DNA from: Deltaproteobacteria bacterium
GTDB taxonomy: Bacteria; Desulfobacterota; GWC2-55-46
Length of the DNA: 13,513 nt
NCBI GenBank assembly: GCA_016218095.1
Contig: JACREV010000209.1
Span: 1 to 13,513, forward strand
Reading direction: 5' to 3'
The notes beneath the pieces were generated by a model, which was not told the origin of the DNA, ran no database searches, and was given only the letters and a program-made list of their open reading frames with translations. Positions 1 to 5,600 of this stretch are shown piece after piece; position 1 is the stretch's first letter; each line of letters opens with the position of its first letter. The position numbers and the translations under genes are program-made.

Positions 1-504
1 CGAGATGACAGGCTGAATACCGAGCTCAATAGCGACGGCGAGCGCCGCGAGGTTCACCGCGACATAACCGGCCACCGCCGCGGCGGCTATCTTCCTCGCG
101 CGGCCCGGAGAGCCCAAGGACAGCGCCCTGTACGAATAATAGCCGGCGAAGCTCATTATAAAGGCCATATTGAAGCTGTTCGCGCCTATGGCCAAAACGC
201 CGCCGTCGCCGAAAAGAAAGGCCTGCAACGTCACCGCGAGGCTCAAAGCGATCACACCCGCCCAGGGGCCGAGCGCGATCGCCACGACAACGGACCCGAC
301 CATGTGCCCCGAGGAGCCCCCCGGGATCGGGATGTTGAACATCATTATAACGAAGGTGAAGGCCGCGCCTAGCGCGAGGAGCGGCAGATTTTTGAGTTTG
401 AGCTCTGATTCGACCCGCTTTGAGGCGAAGTACCAGAGCGGCAGCATCGCCGCGAAAAAAACGGCGCAGGTCCTTGGGCTCAGGTATCCGTCCGGTATGT
501 GCAT
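1..504 (-). CDS. cbiM: CbiM, cobalt ECF transporter substrate-binding membrane component (partial, 3' end outside window)
   Basis: The protein starts MHIPDGYLSP, the hallmark N-terminus of CbiM/NikM. In this family the extreme N-terminus with His2 takes part in binding the metal ion. 168 residues are visible and the reading frame is still open at base 1. The visible part is strongly hydrophobic, with several membrane segments and the conserved stretch IPGGSSGHMVG around residues 72-82. By family knowledge, CbiM works with CbiN, CbiQ and CbiO in the inner membrane to import Co2+ for cobalamin synthesis. The ATG at 504 is preceded by a weak ribosome site (AAGG, 5 nt spacing). It lies 150 nt downstream of the cbiX-cbiC fusion on the same strand, so it may be read from the B12-riboswitch transcript, from its own candidate promoter at 587-616, or both. 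Recognition is firm; only the length is unknown. Confidence 0.95.
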   Translation of the reverse strand, partial: MHIPDGYLSPRTCAVFFAAMLPLWYFASKRVESELKLKNLPLLALGAAFTFVIMMFNIPIPGGSSGHMVGSVVVAIALGPWAGVIALSLAVTLQAFLFGDGGVLAIGANSFNMAFIMSFAGYYSYRALSLGSPGRARKIAAAAVAGYVAVNLAALAVAIELGIQPVIS

Positions 505-538
505 CTAAACCTTAATGAACCGTATTCATACTCGGTGC

Positions 539-621
539 GGGTTCAGGTTTGCGACCTGAACCCTTTTATTCGTAATCCGATAATCGCTTATATGGCCGGT
601 TGAATTTGTTTGCCAAAAGCC
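539..621 (+). repeat. Dispersed repeat, copy A (25-bp palindrome plus tail)
   Basis: Bases 539-563 form a hairpin with 10-bp arms (GGGTTCAGGT / ACCTGAACCC) and a TTGCG loop. The following ~58 bp (to the AAAAGCC at about 621) align with few gaps to the reverse complement of 2538-2598. The 25-bp core is identical in both copies. The element lies between cbiX-cbiC and cbiM. On the plus strand the hairpin is followed by TTTTATT and could act as a terminator for plus-strand transcription, but no plus-strand gene precedes it. Confidence 0.8.
587..616 (-). promoter_or_regulatory. Candidate sigma-70 promoter for cbiM
   Basis: On the minus strand TTGGCA (611-616) and TATAAG (587-592) are separated by 18 nt, each 5/6 to consensus. 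Transcription would begin near 580 and give a leader of about 75 nt carrying the 25-bp palindrome at 539-563. The promoter lies inside a dispersed repeat copy, so the match may be fortuitous. Confidence 0.4.
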
Positions 622-654
622 ATTTTTGATTTTTTGACTGAGTCTTTAAAATCG

Positions 655-1683
655 CTACTCGAACGCGAGCCTGGCCGCCTCGATCAAAAGCGCGTTCACG
701 ATAGCGACAGCTACCGTAGACCCGCCCTTCCTCCCCGATGACGCGATAAACGGCACAGAGCTCTTCATGAGCTCGGCCTTCGCCTCCTCGGCGCCGACGA
801 ACCCCACGGGCACGCCTATGACGAGCGCCGGCCTCGCCTCGCCCTTCCTGACGAGGGCGAGCAGCTCGTTCAACGCCGTCGGCGCGTTACCTATCGCAAC
901 TACCCCGCCTTCCATCGAAGGGGCCGCCTTTCTCATCGAGGCCGCGGTCTTGGTGATACCCTCGGCCTTAGCCATGCGCTCCACGTCCTTATCAGACGAA
1001 AAACAGAGCACGCGAGAGCCGGACAGCAGCCTGTACTTCATTATCCCGGCCTCGACCATCCTGACGTCGGTCACAATCGCCCTTCCCGCCCTTAAGGCCG
1101 CGCAACCGGCCTCTATCGCGCCGGGGCTGAACCTCAATATCTCCTTGTACTCGAAGTCGGCTGTCGTGTGTATGACCCTCTTCAATACCGGGAGCTCTGC
1201 AGCGAGGTGCGTTGTAGCGCCGAGCTCCTTTTCGATAAGAGAGAAGCTCTCCCTTTCTATCGGGTGCTGCCCCTCGTCCCTGCTTCCCGCTCCGACCGAC
1301 TCCTCGATCCGCTCGATAGTGATGTCTACGAGCCTTTTATCGAACCCGATGTTCCGGGTAAGCTTGATCTCAAGTCCCTTGTGGCGGCCCTTCGCCTCCT
1401 CCAACTCGTTCGGCAGGTCCTTTGTCACATGGAGCCCCATGTATAAGAAGTAAGGCATGACGGCTATGTCCGTAAAGCCCCTGACTACGAGCTCATCGAC
1501 CCCCTCCTGGAAGTCCGGCCTCTCAAGCTGGAGAAAAGCAGGGAGGACCGCGTCATAGCCGCCGGCCGCCTCGACCTCCCTGGCAACCTCCCGGAGAGTC
1601 TCGTTCGCCTCTTTCGCCTTGGACCCGTGGCCTAGGAGGAGCACCGCCCTCCTTTTGCCGTTGCGTTTTTCCACGCCCATCAT
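655..1683 (-). CDS. cbiXC: Fused sirohydrochlorin cobaltochelatase (CbiX) - precorrin-8X methylmutase (CbiC)
   Basis: Residues ~11-130 are a short-form CbiX, which inserts Co2+ into sirohydrochlorin. The two expected metal/catalytic histidines are H19 (LLLGHGSKAKEAN) and H85 (MGLHVTKDLP). Residues ~140-342 are CbiC/CobH, which moves the C11 methyl to C12 to give cobyrinate/hydrogenobyrinate. It has the catalytic-type H172 (RVIHTTADFEYKE), GNAPTAL (265-271), GVPVGFVGAEEAK (290-302) and GRKGGST (317-323). Both halves look complete, so this is a two-enzyme fusion joined by a short charged linker (~130-140). I start it at the ATG at 1683 (or the adjacent ATG at 1680): AAGGAGGG lies 4-5 nt upstream, and a 29-codon extension to 1770 would run through the terminator. 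Expression is expected to be under the cobalamin riboswitch at 1802-2168. Confidence 0.95.
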   Translation of the reverse strand: MMGVEKRNGKRRAVLLLGHGSKAKEANETLREVAREVEAAGGYDAVLPAFLQLERPDFQEGVDELVVRGFTDIAVMPYFLYMGLHVTKDLPNELEEAKGRHKGLEIKLTRNIGFDKRLVDITIERIEESVGAGSRDEGQHPIERESFSLIEKELGATTHLAAELPVLKRVIHTTADFEYKEILRFSPGAIEAGCAALRAGRAIVTDVRMVEAGIMKYRLLSGSRVLCFSSDKDVERMAKAEGITKTAASMRKAAPSMEGGVVAIGNAPTALNELLALVRKGEARPALVIGVPVGFVGAEEAKAELMKSSVPFIASSGRKGGSTVAVAIVNALLIEAARLAFE

Positions 1684-1701
1684 CAAACCCTCCTTACGAC
1701 T

Positions 1702-1736
1702 CAAAATAAAAAACCCCGCTTCAAAAAGAAGGGGGG
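1702..1736 (-). terminator. Intrinsic terminator (riboswitch expression platform) before cbiX-cbiC
   Basis: On the minus strand CCCCCCTTC (1728-1736) pairs with GAAGCGGGG (1714-1722), with one C-C mismatch and an AAAAA/TTTTT loop. It is followed directly by TTTTTTATTTT (1703-1713). It lies between the end of the riboswitch and the ribosome site of cbiX-cbiC, the expected position for cobalamin-controlled premature termination. I did not resolve the competing antiterminator pairing. Confidence 0.85.
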
Positions 1737-1801
1737 TCGGATGCGGATGAAACCTCTCCAATACCCTCACCCTCTTTACCTTCGAAGGATCCGTGAGGCA
1801 T

Positions 1802-2168
1802 TATCAAGGCAGGTCTCCTGACTTACGGGTCATCCTAATCTCCGCAACCTTCCCGGCGGTCAGCCAGTGGCTCAACATGCGGATTTCGTATCCGTTTACA
1901 GTGGCGGGTCCGTTCCCGATTCTCCGGTGGCAGTCGCGAGGATATTGGGGGGAACTTTTTATAAAAAGTTCCCCCCAAACCCCCTTCAAAAATTTTTAGT
2001 TCCGAGAAGGCCCCCATCAAAAGCCTTTGGGGGCCTTCTCGGAAAAACTGAAAGTTTTTGGAGAGAGTTTGAGAGAATCTTTTTTACAAAAAAGTCCTCT
2101 CAAAAATCCTTATAACTCCACTCAGACCACGGGATTCCCTTTTTAAGCCCTTTTGGGGCGCCCTGATA
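1802..2168 (-). ncRNA. Cobalamin (B12) riboswitch with a large insertion in the P3 loop
   Basis: Read on the minus strand, P1 forms between TATCAGGGC (2160-2168) and GCCTTGATA (1802-1810): 9 pairs, one of them G-U. After the 5' strand comes the conserved TTAAAAAGGGAATCCCGTG (around 2128-2146). The 3' part has GGACCCGCCACTGTAA, AGCCACTGG, GGGAAGG and the B12 box AAGTCAGGAGACCTGCC (about 1809-1825). P3 is CCCG (2130-2133) with CGGG (1915-1918). In ordinary members a loop of about 7 nt closes P3; here 211 nt lie between the arms. Even so, the expected loop-edge bases (GTG before, AAT after) are present. It controls cbiX-cbiC and perhaps cbiM through the terminator at 1702-1736. Identification is strong; whether the inserted form still senses B12 is unknown. 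Confidence 0.92.
1939..2108. repeat. Palindromic hairpin element inserted in the riboswitch P3 loop
   Basis: The segment is an imperfect palindrome about 170 bp long, centred near 2022. In order it holds a perfect 34-bp palindrome (1945-1978, six G, AACTTTTT and the mirror image), a central stem with 17-bp perfect arms (2000-2016 and 2028-2044, 11-nt loop), a small stem (2043-2059) and an outer imperfect stem (2071-2101). The left part read on plus and the right part read on minus align: both give a T-run/A-run hairpin, CAAAC, a pyrimidine run, CAAAAA, AGTT, then CCGAGAAGGCCCCC. It thus looks like a MITE/REP-type element with two diverged inverted halves. No coding capacity is apparent. Confidence 0.8.
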
Positions 2169-2180
2169 TGTGCGGGGTAA

Positions 2181-2209
2181 TCATTACATTTCTAAAAAGT
2201 GCGTGTCAA
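2181..2209 (-). promoter_or_regulatory. Candidate sigma-70 promoter for the riboswitch transcript
   Basis: On the minus strand a perfect TTGACA (2204-2209) is followed by TAATGA (2181-2186, 17-nt spacer) or TGTAAT (2183-2188, 15-nt spacer, 5/6). Transcription would start around 2170-2176, directly before the 5' strand of riboswitch P1 at 2168. That placement supports the call although the -10 element is imperfect. Confidence 0.6.
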
Positions 2210-2326
2210 GGAAATACGGGGCGGGATCAAGGAGAGGGCTCATTTTGACTGTGTATCGGTAAAGCAGAACAAAAAATATTTTTTTCTGCAGGAATCCCCA
2301 GGCATGGGGTGAGCGACCTTAAGGGA

Positions 2327-2451
2327 GGAAGCTATATGAGCGAGCCGAGGAAGTAAAAAGGCGCGACAGCGCCCTAAGAGGGCGAGCGGTCCTCGCCGGA
2401 CTGGCAAAGTTCGTATCGAAGGCGATTCGTACCCTAACCTCAATAGCTTCC
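2327..2451. repeat. 125-bp segment bounded by 13-14-bp inverted repeats, with internal hairpins
   Basis: The ends are GGAAGCTATATGAG (2327-2340) and, inverted, GGAAGCTATTGAG (2439-2451), differing by one inserted base. Inside are the compact stems GGCGC-GACA-GCGCC (about 2360-2373) and GGCGAG-n5-CTCGCC. It could be a small structured RNA or a miniature inverted-repeat element. I match it to no known RNA family. Confidence 0.45.
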
Positions 2452-2537
2452 GAAGAACTCTGGCACCGCGCCGAGCGGGGAGGGGGAGGGCGTAGCGAGA
2501 AGCCCCATGCCGAAAAAAAGCCCGGCAGGGCGCTAAA

Positions 2538-2623
2538 GGCTTTTAGCAGAAGATTCGAATATAGCCGATAACACGCGTTATTCGGGTCACGAATTAATGG
2601 GTTCAGGTCGCAAACCTGAACCC
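2538..2623 (-). repeat. Dispersed repeat, copy B (inverted relative to copy A)
   Basis: The 25-bp palindrome at 2599-2623 is the exact reverse complement of 539-563. The tail (2538-2598, ending in AAAAGCC on the minus strand) is a diverged match to the tail of copy A. It lies 68 bp past the stop of the diadenylate cyclase gene. Confidence 0.8.
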
Positions 2624-2690
2624 GCGATGAGAGCGGGCGGGGGTGGAAGGAAGCGCGCGGAGGCGCGCAAAAGGGCCTTAACACCCTTCT

Positions 2691-3596
2691 TTACTGTCCT
2701 GGATTGGCCCTCGGGGCCTTTTCTATCTCCAGGAGTACTTTGCCTTTCCTGAATATGCGGACTATACCCGTTGAGCCGGAGATGGTCACTGCGGTCGCCT
2801 CCGTCACGTCCGTTATGCCTGCCGCGGCCATGTGCCTGCACCCGAGGCCGGGCATGTGCCCTTCCTCTTCGAGCGCGGCGTCGAGGTGCACGCCCGCGCT
2901 TACGACTATCCCGTCCTCGCGGATCACAAACGCGCCGTCCAAAAGCGCAAACTCCTTGATGGTCTCGTGCACCGCGTCGTCGAGGATGTTCCGCGACTCC
3001 TCGGGGTAGCCCTTGAACGGGTTCATGATGAGCGGACGCGAGAGCCTTGCGACTTTTTCGTGGTCCCCGATCACGAACGTCGTGCCGATGGCCCTGCCCT
3101 CGCGCCCCTCGCTCGATAACTCGAGCGCTATCCCGAGGACCGTCTCTATCACCTCGGGCTTGACCCTCAAGAGGAGGTCTTTCGAGATGCCCGTTGTGCT
3201 GAATATCTCGGTCTCGCTCTCAAGGTCGAGGTACATGAGGGTGTCCATCGAGCCCTTTGAGGAGAGGCCGGTAAGGCATACGACCTTGTCGGACGACGTT
3301 ATAACGCCTTCCGTTATGCACATGATGGTGGATAACTTTATCTGGCCGACCCTCGTGAGCCTCACCTCCGGGAGCTTCACGACCGCCTTGAGCTCTGCCC
3401 TGTAGCGTTCGAGGTCTGCGAGCGTGTCTGCCTTCTGCGTGAGTATCACGAGGCCTTTTTTTGACGCGGAATCCTTCCAGAACCTCCAGTCCTCGGTCGA
3501 GTCCATGAAGATGAGGACGGCGGAGGAGCCCGTCTCCTCCTTGAGGGAGAGGGCGGCCTCCAGCATCATCCGGTTGAGGTCTGTTATGCTATCCAC
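2691..3596 (-). CDS. dacZ: DacZ-like diadenylate cyclase (c-di-AMP synthase)
   Basis: The 301-residue protein has a C-terminal DAC (DisA_N) domain at about 165-295. The DGA motif is at 220-222 (LLDGAFVIREDGIVVSAG) and the RHR-type motif is at 252-258 as CRHMAAA, with Met in place of the usual second Arg. The DAC domain joins two ATP into cyclic di-AMP. The N-terminal ~120 residues (LSLKEETGSSAVLIF...) resemble the pyruvate-kinase-C-like domain of archaeal-type DacZ. There is no DisA DNA-binding domain and no CdaA-type membrane helices, so a soluble DacZ-type enzyme is the best call. The start is a GTG at 3596 that overlaps the trmJ stop by 8 nt; GGAAGG lies just upstream and translational coupling is likely. 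A later start at the Met pair (residues 10-11) is possible but less good. Confidence 0.85.
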   Translation of the reverse strand: MDSITDLNRMMLEAALSLKEETGSSAVLIFMDSTEDWRFWKDSASKKGLVILTQKADTLADLERYRAELKAVVKLPEVRLTRVGQIKLSTIMCITEGVITSSDKVVCLTGLSSKGSMDTLMYLDLESETEIFSTTGISKDLLLRVKPEVIETVLGIALELSSEGREGRAIGTTFVIGDHEKVARLSRPLIMNPFKGYPEESRNILDDAVHETIKEFALLDGAFVIREDGIVVSAGVHLDAALEEEGHMPGLGCRHMAAAGITDVTEATAVTISGSTGIVRIFRKGKVLLEIEKAPRANPGQ

Positions 3597-4371
3597 CCTT
3601 GGCCTTCCTTTTTAGAGGCGTGACCCTCGCGTCGACTTGCGTGAGTATGCCCCGGAGCATGTTTATCTCCTTCTGCATGAGCCCGGTCCTGCCGAAGAGC
3701 CGTCGGAAACTCCGGAGGATGGATTCCAGTATATGCTCCGCCCCCTCGTCCCCGTATTCGAGTCCCCGTAGCGTCTTTTCCATGTGGCAGTACAACTTCT
3801 CCAATTCGGCGCGCGGGGCGACCTTCACGGCCTCTGCCTTCGGGTTCCCTGCCGCGAAGACCTGCCAGCAGAAGATAAGGACCGCCGAGGACAGGTTCAA
3901 CGAAGGGTAGTCCTCGTGCGTCGGTATCTCGACGAGTATGTCGGCGAGCCGGATCTCATCGTTTTCAAGCCCCCGGTCCTCCCTGCCGAAGAGGACCGCG
4001 ACATTGTTGCTGGACGCAAGCTCGAGTATTTTTTCCGTCGCCTCCTGTATGGTTAGGATCGGGTACCTTGTCCGCCCCATCCTCCGGGTAGTGGCGACGA
4101 TGACGCCGGGCTCATCCGCGTAATCTTCGAGCGTCTTGAATACCCGCGCGCCCTTCAGGATATCGAAGGCGTTGCACGCCATCGACAGCGCCGCCTCAGC
4201 CGAGTGGTCGCAGGGGTTTATGAGTACGAGATCGGAAAACCCCGTGTTCTTCATGGCGCGGGCGACTGAGCCGACGTTCCCAGGGCTCTGCGGCTCTACA
4301 AGGACTATCGATATATTGTTGGAGGCGGAAGAGCCCTCCTTCTGTTTTTTCTCTTTTGTTTTTCGACGCAT
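3589..4371 (-). CDS. trmJ: TrmJ, tRNA (cytidine/uridine-32) 2'-O-methyltransferase
   Basis: The 260-residue SpoU/TrmH-class (SPOUT knot) enzyme uses S-adenosylmethionine to methylate ribose 2'-OH in the tRNA anticodon loop. The three family motifs are present: PGNVGSVARAMKNTGF (30-45, with the conserved Asn and Arg), VLFGREDRGLENDEI (126-140) and IPTHEDYPSLNLSSAV (149-164). The C-terminal tail GLMQKEINMLRGIL (230-243) is typical of TrmJ rather than TrmH or TrmL, but the substrate position is inferred from the family. The N-terminus is a Lys-rich tail (MRRKTKEKKQKEG). No good Shine-Dalgarno precedes the ATG at 4371. An extended -10 promoter lies 28 nt upstream, so it heads a two-gene unit with the diadenylate cyclase gene. 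Confidence 0.93.
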   Translation of the reverse strand: MRRKTKEKKQKEGSSASNNISIVLVEPQSPGNVGSVARAMKNTGFSDLVLINPCDHSAEAALSMACNAFDILKGARVFKTLEDYADEPGVIVATTRRMGRTRYPILTIQEATEKILELASSNNVAVLFGREDRGLENDEIRLADILVEIPTHEDYPSLNLSSAVLIFCWQVFAAGNPKAEAVKVAPRAELEKLYCHMEKTLRGLEYGDEGAEHILESILRSFRRLFGRTGLMQKEINMLRGILTQVDARVTPLKRKAKGG

Positions 4372-4398
4372 CTTGGGGTGTCAGATCAGGTTACTCTC

Positions 4399-4407
4399 AG
4401 TATAGCA
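4399..4407 (-). promoter_or_regulatory. Extended -10 promoter for trmJ-dacZ
   Basis: The minus strand reads TGC-TATACT: an extended -10 (TGn) with a 5/6 hexamer at 4399-4404. The -35 region is poor (TTCCAA at 17 nt), as is common for extended -10 promoters. A start near 4392 would give a leader of about 21 nt. Confidence 0.6.
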
Positions 4408-4472
4408 AAATAGAGCGGTTCTTGGAATAGGGGCGTCGGGGGGTCTTCCATGAAGGGCTGGAAAGGTTAAGG

Positions 4473-5528
4473 CTAAACCACGAGGTCGACCTGCTGTACG
4501 GTGCCTACGTCCCCTGCCTCCGAGAGATAGACGCCTGACCTCCTGACCTGCCCGAGGTCGGCATTGTCAACCGACTTCAGGTCGAAGCTTGTCGAGGCGT
4601 ATCCCAGGTAAATCGCCCCTACGCCCTGCTCTTTCAGGCTTTTGAGCGTATCTGCGCCGGATGCGTCCCTTGTCCAGACGAAGAGGCTCCCGAACGCAAC
4701 GTCGTTTTCGTCTATCCACGAGTTCTTGTCCGTGTCGTAGGCCGAGAGCTCCTTAAAGCCGTTCCCGGTAGCGGGCCCGAAGAGCTCGCCTCCGTTATTC
4801 ACCTTGCCGTCGCCGTTCCTGTCTATCGCTAAAAAACCGGAGCCCGGCGCGGCAAATGAGATGTCCTCCTCGTCCCCGTCGGAATCGAGGTCGAACGCGA
4901 ACTTCATGGACGTGAGCTCAGCCGCTCTTCCGCCAAAGTTGATGACGAGCGGGTCGACGCGTCTCGCGTCCCCGGCCCTTAAGCCCACGGTCTCTTCGGT
5001 AATGGAGGCCCTCTGCATGGTAAGCTCAAGGGAGAAGCTCAACTCCTGCCCGTCCGCGGTCTTGATGACCCCGGATGCGCTGAACGAGGTCTCTTCTATC
5101 TCGGCGGTAACGGCGCGGGAGTCGTATTCGAGCCCCCACCCCTCCCGGCCGTCTCCCGCGTCTTTCAAGGCCTCCTCGGTCCTTTTCATCTCAGCCGAGG
5201 GCTCCTTTTCGATCGTCATTACCTTTATCCGTCTGCCTGTCAACGCCTCGATGAGGAGTTTCTTAAGGAAGGTGTCGTGGTCGACTCCTCCGTCTATCTC
5301 TATCTCCCTTGCGCCCAGGTACCGCTTACCCTGCCCTTTTATCGTGGCGAGGCGCGCCCTCGCCTCTTCCGACAGCACGACCCTGTCCTTGGGCCTTTCG
5401 TCCGGCACGGCGTCCGCTCCCCTCGGCCTCTCTCCCCCGACCCAGGCTGTGAGCCTCTCGCTTTTTGCCTCGCGCTCGACAAAGGACCGTGCCTCGGCGA
5501 AGAGTATGTTCGAGTCTATTATGCGCAT
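4473..5528 (-). CDS. EF-hand-like calcium-binding protein of unknown function
   Basis: The 351-residue protein has no signal peptide or membrane segment. Its N-terminal half (1-160) is charged and unrecognised, with SEEARARLA at 53-61. The region ~195-310 matches a pattern I recall from many proteobacterial hypothetical proteins. It has FDLDSDGDEEDISF (212-225), AIDRNGDGKVNNGGELFG (234-251) and AYDTDKNSWIDENDVAFG (263-280), followed by W275-type and GVGAIYLGY (302-310) segments. The three Asp/Asn-rich loops carry ligands at the 1, 3, 5 and often 9/12 positions of EF-hand or dockerin-like loops, so calcium binding is a fair inference. The partner and role are unknown. The ATG at 5528 has AAGGG 7 nt upstream. 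The gene is divergent from cobO and is followed 101 bp later by trmJ in the same direction. Confidence 0.8.
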   Translation of the reverse strand: MRIIDSNILFAEARSFVEREAKSERLTAWVGGERPRGADAVPDERPKDRVVLSEEARARLATIKGQGKRYLGAREIEIDGGVDHDTFLKKLLIEALTGRRIKVMTIEKEPSAEMKRTEEALKDAGDGREGWGLEYDSRAVTAEIEETSFSASGVIKTADGQELSFSLELTMQRASITEETVGLRAGDARRVDPLVINFGGRAAELTSMKFAFDLDSDGDEEDISFAAPGSGFLAIDRNGDGKVNNGGELFGPATGNGFKELSAYDTDKNSWIDENDVAFGSLFVWTRDASGADTLKSLKEQGVGAIYLGYASTSFDLKSVDNADLGQVRRSGVYLSEAGDVGTVQQVDLVV

Positions 5529-5585
5529 ATAAAAACCCTTATACGGTATATCGGCGAGGGCCCTTAAACCTTTAGTCCCGGGGTC

Positions 5586-5594
5586 TGCTATAAT
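5586..5594 (+). promoter_or_regulatory. Extended -10 promoter of cobO (leaderless transcript)
   Basis: TGC-TATAAT (perfect hexamer at 5589-5594) ends 6 nt before the ATG at 5601. A start 7 nt after the hexamer is the A of the initiation codon. No Shine-Dalgarno is present and no convincing -35 is seen, which fits an extended -10 promoter and a leaderless message. Confidence 0.65.
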
Positions 5595-5600
5595 TTAGAG

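Larger units (their letters stand above)
2210..2690. other. Intergenic stretch without a convincing gene
   Basis: About 480 bp between the riboswitch promoter and the end of the diadenylate cyclase gene. Open frames here lack family features and ribosome sites. It holds an A/T-rich hairpin (2264-2289, GCAGAA/TTCTGC arms), a small CCCCA/TGGGG stem (2296-2309), the stem-bounded segment 2327-2451, a purine-rich G stretch near 2476-2490, repeat copy B (2538-2623) and a GCGCGC hairpin (2653-2668). The last lies 22 nt past the cyclase stop and could help end that transcript, though no good T-run follows. Confidence 0.6.

Noticed and set aside
767..1453. Long plus-strand open frame (228 codons) opposite cbiX-cbiC
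   Set aside because: It is antisense to a gene with two clear enzyme domains, has no family features and no ribosome site; GC-rich codon bias leaves the opposite frame open.
1684..1770. N-terminal extension of cbiX-cbiC by 29 codons
   Set aside because: It would be encoded across the intrinsic terminator and ribosome site; the ATG at 1683 has a good Shine-Dalgarno.
1945..2101. CRISPR array suggested by repeated hairpins
   Set aside because: The repeats are inverted halves of one palindrome, without regular direct repeats or spacers.
2210..2500. CsrB/RsmZ-like sponge RNA suggested by several GGA motifs on the plus strand
   Set aside because: The GGA motifs are not regularly placed in hairpin loops and no promoter or terminator pair was seen.
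2319..2684. Minus-strand frame of 121 codons in the intergenic stretch
   Set aside because: Arg/Ser/Pro-rich with no domain, and it runs through repeat copy B and the stem-bounded segment; most likely a chance frame in repeat sequence.
4804..5532. Plus-strand open frame (242 codons) opposite the EF-hand-like gene
   Set aside because: Low-complexity Ser/Pro-rich translation, antisense to a gene with clear calcium-loop motifs.
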